Shown piece by piece: positions 26,321-33,639 of a stretch of DNA of 64,000 nt; the stretch's first letter is position 1; each line of letters starts with the position of its first letter. Where the stretch lies: NCBI GenBank assembly GCA_015063805.1, contig SVTK01000001.1, positions 111,065 through 175,064 on the forward strand, written 5' to 3'. The notes under the pieces are model-generated. The model worked only from the letters and a program-made list of their open reading frames with translations, made no database searches and had not been told where the DNA came from. The DNA is from Oscillospiraceae bacterium (GTDB lineage: Bacteria; Bacillota; Clostridia; Oscillospirales; CAG-272). The position numbers and the translations under genes were made by a program.

Positions 26321-27754
26321 ATGACCTGTTCAACCTGTGAGACGCTTCCCCCGGCCGGGGAGCTTCTTCTCGCCGAGGGCGGGAAGAGCAACTGGCGCAT
26401 TGTGGTAGGGAAGGTGCCTTCCGTTTACGAGAAAAAAGCCGCCAAGCTGCTGCAGCTCTATTTCCTGCGGGCGGCGGAGGCTTATCTCCCCATCGTCACC
26501 GATGCGGAGCCTGCCGCCGATTGCGAGATCGTAATCGGGCGCACCGACCGTGATTCCCTCAGCGGTATTCCGCAGGCCAAACCCATGACACCCTATCTTC
26601 CCGATTATGACAGCTACCGCATTACCGCCAACGGCTGCCGCATCTTTCTTGACTGCGCGGGAGATCGGGCAAACGGGGAGAAAAACCGGGGTGCGGTTTA
26701 CGCGGCCTATCGGTTCATTGAGGATTTCCTGCATTTCGACATCCTCTACGATCAGATCAACAACGATTACCGCGACCTGACCCTGGATCGGGTAACCGTA
26801 CCCGCCGATACCCACATCGAATCCTCGGCTCGCACCCTGTGGGCGGGCAATATCCCCCCCTATCCCGGGGAAACGGTGATGTATATGCTGCCTCAGGTGG
26901 ATCTTGCCACCCAAATCGGCACCAGTGTGCTCTTCAAAACCGCCGACGGGAAAATCCTGCTCATCGACGGTGGGTTTGCCGGGGAGCTGGAGAATCTTGC
27001 CGCGGCGGTGAAGGCTGTCACCCCTGCAGGTCAGCGCCCCAGGGTGGATGCCTGGCTCATCACCCACCTGCACGAGGACCATTTCGATGCCCTCCTGCGC
27101 TACCTGGATCTGGCAGAGCAGGGACAGGATGTAGGCTTTGACCTGGGGGAGATCTGGGGCCATGTCCTCAGCAGCGCGTGGTACGAGAGACAGGGCCTGG
27201 GCGGCTATGCCGGCCGTGCCGATCGGCTGAAGAATCCCCCTGCCGGCATTGGTTATACCGAGCTGAACCGGGGCGACTGCTTTGACTTCGGGGCGGCGCG
27301 GATGGAGGTGCTTTGGACCGGTCGGGAGGACGTGCGCTGCAACATGAACGATTCCAGCGTGGTCATGCGCGTCACCGCTGACGGAAAGCGCATCTTGCTG
27401 CTGGCCGACGCCGAGGGCGTGGCGGGGGAGGCCTTGCTTCGGGACTGCACCCCCGAACAGTTGTCGGCCGACGCGGTGCAGATCGGTCACCACGGAACTT
27501 TCAATGTGCCCAAAGCCGTCTATGCCCGCGCGGGCGCGACAGACTATTTCTGGCCCATTACCTACCGCTGGTGGTACTGTGATGACGGCACCGGTCTTGG
27601 TACCATCAACAAACAGTACGGCACCCTGGCTGCCATGTCCAAGACCCGACTTTGGCTGGAACAGCTGAAGGTGCCCCGGGAAAAGATCTATTGCTCCTAT
27701 GTCGGTGTCGCTGTTTACCGCTTCGCGGGGGGACAGGCAAACTTTCTTCCCTGA
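26321..27754 (+). CDS. Glycosidase-type N-domain plus metallo-beta-lactamase fold protein (copy 4, no signal peptide)
   Basis: AGGAGG supports the ATG at 26321. The 477-residue protein opens MTCSTCETLPP and has no signal peptide. N-domain landmarks are YLPIVTDAE, CEIVIGRT, DSYRIT and RGAVYAAYRFIEDFL; the catalytic fold has THLHEDHFD, LLADAE and GHHGTFN. It pairs with copy 2 as the cytosolic type. It ends the block; the next promoter is at 27768. All four copies retain the metal-binding motifs, so all are probably active. Confidence 0.8.
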   Translation: MTCSTCETLPPAGELLLAEGGKSNWRIVVGKVPSVYEKKAAKLLQLYFLRAAEAYLPIVTDAEPAADCEIVIGRTDRDSLSGIPQAKPMTPYLPDYDSYRITANGCRIFLDCAGDRANGEKNRGAVYAAYRFIEDFLHFDILYDQINNDYRDLTLDRVTVPADTHIESSARTLWAGNIPPYPGETVMYMLPQVDLATQIGTSVLFKTADGKILLIDGGFAGELENLAAAVKAVTPAGQRPRVDAWLITHLHEDHFDALLRYLDLAEQGQDVGFDLGEIWGHVLSSAWYERQGLGGYAGRADRLKNPPAGIGYTELNRGDCFDFGAARMEVLWTGREDVRCNMNDSSVVMRVTADGKRILLLADAEGVAGEALLRDCTPEQLSADAVQIGHHGTFNVPKAVYARAGATDYFWPITYRWWYCDDGTGLGTINKQYGTLAAMSKTRLWLEQLKVPREKIYCSYVGVAVYRFAGGQANFLP

Positions 27755-27767
27755 CAAAACATTATCT

Positions 27768-27831
27768 TGCGTTTTTTGGGAAGTGTGTTGCTGTTTCGAG
27801 AGTTGTGCCTGGTTTTTTAGTTTGCTATAAT
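27768..27831 (+). promoter_or_regulatory. Promoter with duplicated activator box (copy 4), catabolic operon
   Basis: Box 1, TGCGTTTTTTGG, is at 27768-27779, identical to the three surface-gene copies. Box 2, TGCTGTTTCGAG, is at 27789-27800 (21 bp apart). TTGTGC (27803-27808), a 17-bp spacer and TATAAT (27826-27831) follow. The shared architecture links this operon to the surface-protein genes. Confidence 0.72.
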
Positions 27832-27891
27832 GTACACAACGGATACCCTTATATTCCGCATATCTTTTGAATCGAAAAGGAGATTACGATT

Positions 27892-28701
27892 ATGTCTGCA
27901 AAGTTTGCTTACGCACAGTGGCCCTGGGGCACCAAGACCAGAGAAGAATTCATCGACGCCTGCCGCGATATGTCCGATGTCGGCTTCCGCTATTTCGAGA
28001 GCGTAAAGGCCTTCATTGAGGTGTTCCAGGATAACATCCCGGATTTCAAGGCAATCTGCTCTGAGTATGACATCACCCCCATCAGCTTCTACTTCCACCT
28101 CAGAGGCAACGTGGAGAACGACATCATCGACCTCAAGAATAAGCTCGGCTTCATTGAGGCAGTGGGCGGCGTTCCCAGCATTACCCTGCAGGGCGAGACC
28201 ATCCGCGGCCGTACCGCTACCCAGGACGAGCTGGAGTATGCAGTCCGCACCATCACCGAGATCGGTGACATCTGCGCACCCTACGGCATCAAGCCCGCTG
28301 TACATCCTCACTACAACACCACCATCATGACCGAGTCCGAGATCGACTACGTCATGAGCCGCCTCGATCCCGACAAGATCGGCTTCGGTCCTGACACCGC
28401 TCACCTTTCCGCCGGCGGCTGCAACCCCGGTCAGATCTTCGAGCGCTACAAGGAGCGCATCAACTTCGTACACCTCAAGGACCTCAAGGGCGCTCTGTCC
28501 GACGGCGGCATGGAGGCCGGCGTTGAGGTTTATGACAGCTTCCGTGAGCTGGGCGAAGGCGACATCGACTACAAGCCCGTATTCCAGGCGCTCAAGAGCG
28601 TTGATTTCAGCGGCTATCTCTGCCTCGAGCTTGACAAAACCCGCTACACCAACAAGATCAGCTGCCTGATGAACAAGCACTACATGGATAAGAACTGGTA
28701 A
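27892..28701 (+). CDS. Sugar (phosphate) isomerase/epimerase-like TIM-barrel protein
   Basis: AAAAGGAG precedes the ATG. The 269-residue protein has the AP-endonuclease-2/xylose-isomerase-like barrel with candidate metal ligands in order: Glu in ITLQGET, His in VHPHYNTT, Asp and His in FGPDTAHLSAGG, His in VHLKDLKG and Glu in CLELDK. Relatives include inosose dehydratases or isomerases and keto-sugar epimerases. It is cytosolic and heads the catabolic operon next to an AraC regulator and an oxidoreductase of the inositol-dehydrogenase superfamily. The exact reaction is unknown. Confidence 0.82.
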   Translation: MSAKFAYAQWPWGTKTREEFIDACRDMSDVGFRYFESVKAFIEVFQDNIPDFKAICSEYDITPISFYFHLRGNVENDIIDLKNKLGFIEAVGGVPSITLQGETIRGRTATQDELEYAVRTITEIGDICAPYGIKPAVHPHYNTTIMTESEIDYVMSRLDPDKIGFGPDTAHLSAGGCNPGQIFERYKERINFVHLKDLKGALSDGGMEAGVEVYDSFRELGEGDIDYKPVFQALKSVDFSGYLCLELDKTRYTNKISCLMNKHYMDKNW

Positions 28702-28753
28702 ACCCTGCAAAATCGAAAACTCCAAGTCGAAACCATCGACAACCTAATGGGGG

Positions 28754-29704
28754 GTGAGGACAATCGAATCCCAGGCAATGTACCGACTTCACCTGTTCGA
28801 CGCGCGCTTTTGCCGTGGCGGCTGCCCCATGCACTGGCATGAGGAGATAGAGCTCATCTACTGCCTTGAGGGGCGGTATACCGTACAGATCTGCGACGAT
28901 AAGTACGATATCGCCCCCGGGCACGTGCTGTTCATCAACAGCGGGGAGCTGCATTCGGTCACAGTAATTGAGGAAGGACTGTTTGCCTTCATTGAGTTTG
29001 GCACCAGTCTGGTCGGACGGGATTTCAATCTGATGGCGAACAATGCCTTCAGCCTGCGGCAATTGGACCTCAACTCGGACGAGGATCGGGGCGTTGCAGA
29101 GATTGGACAGATCCGCGACAGCCTTTCCGTGATCATGGACGAGTTGAAGGAAACCCGCATCGGAACCCATAATATGATCAAGGCACATATTATGGCGCTC
29201 TTTGTTCTGCTCCTGCGGGCCATCCCCGTCAAAGAGGAGCAGGATGTTTCCCGCATGGACCGCATTTTCAAGCGGAACAAGATCAACGAGGTCTTTGACC
29301 ACGTGGAAAAGCACTATGCCCGGAACATCACCCTCAAGGAGGCCGCCAAGGTGGCACACTACTCCGAGCGCAGCTTCCTGTATGCCTTCAAGCTTGTGAC
29401 CGGTATGACCTTCCACAGCTATCTCAACCACTACCGCGTGGAGCGGGCGATCGAGCTTCTGCCCTACCGCGAGTATTCCATTGAGTATATCGGCTACCTG
29501 GTGGGAATTCCCGTGCCCAAGTCCTTCAGCCGCATCTTCTGCCGTGTGATGGGGATCTCCCCCTCCGAATACCGCCGCCGCCTGTTTGCCAACAAGCTGG
29601 GGGAGGCAGGGCCGAAGCTGCCGGAAAAAATTCCCGACACCATTACCATGACGACTCAGGAGATCGATTCTCCCGAGGATGTTTCACTTGACGAAGGAGA
29701 GTGA
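28754..29704 (+). CDS. AraC-family transcriptional regulator with cupin sensor domain
   Basis: The 316-residue form starts at GTG 28754 just after GGGGG; an ATG at 28778 (MYRLHLFDAR) is a plausible alternative. The N-terminal cupin has HWHEEIELIYCLEG and GHVLFINSGELHSV; the C-terminal double helix-turn-helix (about 195-285) has ITLKEAAKVAHYSERSFLYAFK and the second-HTH signature FSRIFCRVMGISPSEYRRR. Such proteins usually activate sugar-utilisation genes on binding a ligand. Its operon promoter and three surface-gene promoters carry direct repeats suited to an AraC protein, so it is the best candidate for the regulator. Confidence 0.88.
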   Translation: MRTIESQAMYRLHLFDARFCRGGCPMHWHEEIELIYCLEGRYTVQICDDKYDIAPGHVLFINSGELHSVTVIEEGLFAFIEFGTSLVGRDFNLMANNAFSLRQLDLNSDEDRGVAEIGQIRDSLSVIMDELKETRIGTHNMIKAHIMALFVLLLRAIPVKEEQDVSRMDRIFKRNKINEVFDHVEKHYARNITLKEAAKVAHYSERSFLYAFKLVTGMTFHSYLNHYRVERAIELLPYREYSIEYIGYLVGIPVPKSFSRIFCRVMGISPSEYRRRLFANKLGEAGPKLPEKIPDTITMTTQEIDSPEDVSLDEGE

Positions 29705-29709
29705 TACGG

Positions 29710-30462
29710 ATGAGAATTATTGATATCGGCGCAATGCTGGGCTGGATTCCCGATCAGCGCGAGCGTCAGCTGCCCAATCCCGAGGATCTGCTGGCCTACA
29801 TGGATCGGTATTGCCTTACCGATGCCGTGGTCTATCACACCGACGCCTGCCGCGACAGCTTCGCCGGCAACGCCGAGACCAGCGCCATCTGCCAGAAGTA
29901 CGACAGACTCCGCGCCTGCTATGTTATCGACCCGCCCATGGACAGTAACACCTGCGGTGACGCCGATGAGCTGACCAAGTACCTCTGCGAGAACCGCCCC
30001 GTTGCGGTGAGAATGTTCCCCAAGAGCCAGAAGGTTCCCTTCAGCTCCTTCTACTGCGGTGACATTCTGGAGGTTCTGGAAGGCCTGCGGATGCCCCTTC
30101 TCATGAATGTGGGCGAGTATTCTTATGAGGAAGTTGCCGAAGTGGCGCAGAACTTCCCGGATCTGAAGCTGGTTCTGCTTCGCCCGGGTCTCAACCGTTC
30201 CCGTGTGACCTTCCCCTTGATGAAAAAGACCAAGAATGTCTACTTTGACATCAGCGTAATGCTGGATACGGGCCTTCTGACCGAGGTTGTTTCCAAGTTC
30301 GGTTCCGAGCGCCTCCTGTATTCCTCCTGCCTGCCCAACTTTGAGCCCGCAGGTCCTCTTGGTTTGGTCATGTATGCCGACATTACCGATGCCGACCGCC
30401 GCGCGATCTTCGCTGAGAACTGGCTGGCACTGGAAAACGTCATTGCATGGAAGACCTGCTGA
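29710..30462 (+). CDS. Amidohydrolase-2-like protein lacking the metal ligands (probable pseudoenzyme)
   Basis: GAAGGAG at 29694 fits the ATG at 29710. The 250-residue protein follows the same barrel pattern as the next gene, but each metal position is changed: the N-terminal HxH becomes DIGAM, the strand His becomes LLMNVGEY, the VAHQG His becomes LLRPGL, and the GSD Asp becomes YSSCL. It is therefore likely non-catalytic, perhaps a partner or regulatory subunit of the neighbour. The comparison is by eye and should be confirmed structurally. Confidence 0.7.
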   Translation: MRIIDIGAMLGWIPDQRERQLPNPEDLLAYMDRYCLTDAVVYHTDACRDSFAGNAETSAICQKYDRLRACYVIDPPMDSNTCGDADELTKYLCENRPVAVRMFPKSQKVPFSSFYCGDILEVLEGLRMPLLMNVGEYSYEEVAEVAQNFPDLKLVLLRPGLNRSRVTFPLMKKTKNVYFDISVMLDTGLLTEVVSKFGSERLLYSSCLPNFEPAGPLGLVMYADITDADRRAIFAENWLALENVIAWKTC

Positions 30463-30485
30463 GCAATCGAAAGGAGCTGAACTGC

Positions 30486-31343
30486 ATGGAGAAGATTCGT
30501 GAAGCGGCCCTTGCCGCCAAGCCCGTACCCGTACCCGTTATCGATGCACATACGCACCTTCTGCCCTACCGTCTGAAGGGCTGGTATCAGGCCTACGATA
30601 AGACCGAAGATGTTGTTCATCAGATGGACCGTCTGGGCATCGACTGTATCGTTACCGCACCCCATCCGCTGATCAACGGCACCATGGAGATTGCCAACGC
30701 CGCTGCCGCCGAGGCTGCAGAGCTTTTCCCCGGCCGCGTGAAGGGTTACATCTCCATCCAGCCCTATCAGGGCGTGGATGAGGTCAAGGCCCAGATCAGC
30801 AAGTATTCCCAGAACCCCAACTTCCTTGGCCTGAAGTTCTTGATCAAGTACCACGGCAATCTGCCCCAGGCAGAGTACGAGTACGCGCTGGACTTCGCCG
30901 ACGAGATGGCCTGCCCCGTCCTGATCCACAACTACGGCGATTGGGAGGGCCTGCAGAACATCCGCCGCGCCCTGGAGAAGCGCAGCAAAGTGAAGATTAT
31001 CGTTGCCCACCAGGGCGGCGGTTATGCTGTCTTCTCCCGCGAGCTGGCCAAGATCATGCGCGACCATGACAACTGCTTCATGGAGCTCTGCGGCTCCCTG
31101 GAGAACCGCTACTCGGTAGAGGATCTGATCGGCCTGGTTGGCGAAGATCGCCTAATCTATGGCTCCGACCTGATCAACCTGGATCCCGCCTACGACTTCG
31201 GTAAGGTTGCGTTCTCGCCCATTGACGATGAGATCAAGCGCAAGGTATTCGCCTTGAACTATCTCTCCACTCTGAAAGATTCGCAGATGGGTAAACTCAC
31301 ACTGGTTGACCCGTCGAAGAAAGGAAACGGTGTATTCGCATGA
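30486..31343 (+). CDS. Metal-dependent amidohydrolase-2 family hydrolase or decarboxylase
   Basis: GAAAGGAG precedes the ATG at 30486. The 285-residue protein has IDAHTHLLP (His22 and His24), LIHNYGD, VAHQGGGY and YGSDLINLDP, the full ligand set of the amidohydrolase-2 branch, whose members hydrolyse lactones or decarboxylate acids. It is cytosolic and overlaps the next gene by four bases (ATGA), implying translational coupling with the oxidoreductase. A lactonase acting on the oxidised sugar would fit the context; this is inference. Confidence 0.82.
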   Translation: MEKIREAALAAKPVPVPVIDAHTHLLPYRLKGWYQAYDKTEDVVHQMDRLGIDCIVTAPHPLINGTMEIANAAAAEAAELFPGRVKGYISIQPYQGVDEVKAQISKYSQNPNFLGLKFLIKYHGNLPQAEYEYALDFADEMACPVLIHNYGDWEGLQNIRRALEKRSKVKIIVAHQGGGYAVFSRELAKIMRDHDNCFMELCGSLENRYSVEDLIGLVGEDRLIYGSDLINLDPAYDFGKVAFSPIDDEIKRKVFALNYLSTLKDSQMGKLTLVDPSKKGNGVFA

Positions 31344-32497
31344 GCAAGAAACTGAGAACCGGTATCATTGGCATGGGTTACATCGGTGAGAGCCACATCG
31401 AGGCGGTCCGCCGCATCGGTCTGTGCGAGCTCGCTGCTGTTGCCGATACCAACTTTGAACTGGCAAAGCGTAAAGCTGATATGTACGGCATCGAGAAGTG
31501 CTACAGCAGCGTGGATGAGCTGCTGGCCGATCCCGATATCGATGTGGTGCACAACTGCACCCCCAACCACCTCCACCTGGACATCAACCGCCGCATCATC
31601 GCTTCCGGCAAGCACCTGATCAGCGAAAAGCCCCTGACCAAGAACTACGCAGAGGCTTGCGAGCTGCTGGAGCTGCACCGTCAGCATCCCGATGTTGTGG
31701 TTGGCGTTAACTTCAACTACCGCATGAACCCCATGGTTCAGGAAATGCGCCGCCGCGTAGAGCGGGGTGAGACCGGCAACATCCGCGTCATCACCGGTTC
31801 CTATCAGCAGGACTGGCTCCTGTATGATACCGACTACAGCTGGCGTCTCGAGCCCGAGATCTCCGGTATCTCCTGCGCCATCGCCGACATCGGTTCCCAC
31901 TGGATGGACCTGGTTCAGCACGTCACCGGCAGCCGTATCACCGCTGTCATGGCAGACCTGGTTACCGTGATCCCCGTGCGCAAGAAGCCCGCTGCCCAGA
32001 CCGAGACCTTCACCAACAAGGTCGCCGAGCAGTACACCCTGGTTGACGTGAAGAACGAAGACTATGCCGCAGTTCTCTTCAAGATGGAGAACGGCGCCAC
32101 CGGTGTCTTCCACGTTTCCGAGGTTGCCGCAGGTCACGGCTGCTACTTCAACGTTGAGTTCAACGGTTCCATTCAGTCCCTGCGCTGGTGCCAGGAAGAG
32201 AATGACCGTCTGTGGGTCGGCCGCCGCGGTGGCGACAACAGCTACATCATCCGCGACCCCAACCTCATCTCTCCCGAGGTTCGTCCCTACACCGGCCTGA
32301 GCATGGGTCACCCCGAGGGCTGGAACGATGCCTTCAAGGGCAACATCTACAACGTGTACCGCTACATCAGCGAGGGCAAGCGCCTGGGCGTTGATCAGCC
32401 CGACTTCTCTACCCTCGAGGATGCCGCTTACATCGTCCGCCTCACCGAGGCCATTGTAGAGAGCAGCAAGAAGCGCTGCTGGATCGAGCTTGACTGA
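31340..32497 (+). CDS. Gfo/Idh/MocA-family NAD(P)-dependent oxidoreductase
   Basis: The 385-residue protein has the N-terminal Rossmann motif GIIGMGYIGESH, HNCTPNHLH, the conserved EKPLTKN with active-site Lys, and IADIGSHWMDLVQHVTG in the catalytic domain. Family members oxidise a ring hydroxyl of inositols, sugars or sugar acids, including the 3-position of glucosides. Its start overlaps the amidohydrolase stop. Together with the TIM-barrel proteins it suggests a pathway through a keto-sugar or inosose intermediate. Confidence 0.88.
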   Translation: MSKKLRTGIIGMGYIGESHIEAVRRIGLCELAAVADTNFELAKRKADMYGIEKCYSSVDELLADPDIDVVHNCTPNHLHLDINRRIIASGKHLISEKPLTKNYAEACELLELHRQHPDVVVGVNFNYRMNPMVQEMRRRVERGETGNIRVITGSYQQDWLLYDTDYSWRLEPEISGISCAIADIGSHWMDLVQHVTGSRITAVMADLVTVIPVRKKPAAQTETFTNKVAEQYTLVDVKNEDYAAVLFKMENGATGVFHVSEVAAGHGCYFNVEFNGSIQSLRWCQEENDRLWVGRRGGDNSYIIRDPNLISPEVRPYTGLSMGHPEGWNDAFKGNIYNVYRYISEGKRLGVDQPDFSTLEDAAYIVRLTEAIVESSKKRCWIELD

Positions 32498-32540
32498 TTT
32501 TTGATCGAAAAATAAATTTATTTGAACAGGAGACAAAACT

Positions 32541-33569
32541 ATGAGCAGATTTAAGTTTTCGGTAGGCCCCTGGAACGTCCATGAGGGCGCAGACGCATTC
32601 GGCCCCGAGGTTCGCGACACCATCGCCCTCGAGGAGAAGTTCCGCAAGTTCGCTGAGATCGGCATCTCCGCCATCCAGTTCCATGACGACGACGTTGTTC
32701 CCAACATCGACGACTACACCCCCGAGCAGATCCTGGAGAAGGCTAAGGAAGTTCGCGCTCTGCTGGACAAGTACAACCTTGCAGCTGAGTTCGTTGCTCC
32801 CCGTCTCTGGATGAGCCCCAACACCACCGATGGCGGCTTCACCTCCAACAGCGCTGAGGACCGTGCTTACGCCATGAAGCGCGCTTACTACTCCATCGAC
32901 ATCGCCCGTGTGATCGGCTGTAACAAGATCGTTCTGTGGCTGGCTCGCGAGGGTACCCTCTGCGCAGAAAGCAAGAACGAGACTGATTCTGTCCGTTACC
33001 TCATCGATGCCATCAATGCTATGCTGGACTACGGCCCCGAGATGAGCATCCTCATCGAGCCCAAGCCCAACGAGCCCATCGACCGCAGCTGCTGCCCCAC
33101 CATCGGTCACGTGATGGCTATCTCCGCTGCGACCAAGGATCCCGCTCGCGTCGGCGCGGTAATGGAGTCGGCTCACGCCATCCTCGCAGGCCTCGATCCC
33201 GCCATCGAGATGGGCTTTGCTCTCTCCTTCGGCAAGCTGGGCAGCGTTCACCTCAACGACCAGAACGGTCTCCGCTACGACCAGGATAAGTCCTTCGGTG
33301 CTGAGAACCTCCGTTCCGCATTCAACCAGATCAAGGTTCTCTGCGACAACAACTACGGCGCAAACGGCGAGTATGTCGGCCTTGACGTTAAGGTAATGCG
33401 TACCCAGAAGAGCGACGACTGCTACCGTCACATCATCAACAGCATGAAGATCGTAGAGCGCATGGAAGAGAAGATCGACCGCTTCGACGAGGCTTATCGT
33501 CAGAAGTGCATCGCCGAGCGCAACTACGAGGCTCTCGAGGCTTACGTTCTCGACCTGCTGCTGGGCTAA
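32541..33569 (+). CDS. Xylose-isomerase-like sugar isomerase
   Basis: AGGAGA precedes the ATG. The 342-residue protein matches xylose isomerase landmarks: FHDDDVVPN, VLWLAREG (family usually WGGREG), LIEPKPNEP (signature), a metal-site region around VMESAHAIL, VHLNDQNG and a final GLDVK Asp. Classical enzymes are about 390-440 residues, so this is a short form. It would interconvert an aldose and a ketose, or a related keto-sugar. Strong codon bias suggests high expression. The changed WGGREG motif cautions against assuming xylose as substrate. Confidence 0.82.
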   Translation: MSRFKFSVGPWNVHEGADAFGPEVRDTIALEEKFRKFAEIGISAIQFHDDDVVPNIDDYTPEQILEKAKEVRALLDKYNLAAEFVAPRLWMSPNTTDGGFTSNSAEDRAYAMKRAYYSIDIARVIGCNKIVLWLAREGTLCAESKNETDSVRYLIDAINAMLDYGPEMSILIEPKPNEPIDRSCCPTIGHVMAISAATKDPARVGAVMESAHAILAGLDPAIEMGFALSFGKLGSVHLNDQNGLRYDQDKSFGAENLRSAFNQIKVLCDNNYGANGEYVGLDVKVMRTQKSDDCYRHIINSMKIVERMEEKIDRFDEAYRQKCIAERNYEALEAYVLDLLLG

Positions 33570-33606
33570 TTGTTCCACCGACCGAAAAAACATCACAACA
33601 GAAAGG

Positions 33607-33623
33607 CCGCAGCTCCGGCTGCG
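33607..33623 (+). other. Short hairpin before the aminotransferase gene
   Basis: CCGCAGC-TCCG-GCTGCGG forms a perfect seven-pair stem in the 70-base gap, followed only by GGTTTGG. It may reduce read-through or protect the downstream message. The aminotransferase start lacks an obvious ribosome site, so the structure could matter for translation. Confidence 0.5.
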
Positions 33624-33639
33624 GGTTTGGTAAAATATC

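Noticed and set aside
21567..27754. Possible ComEC-type competence or beta-lactam resistance genes
   Set aside because: There are no ComEC membrane segments, and the glycosidase-type N-domain and tandem context do not fit beta-lactamases.
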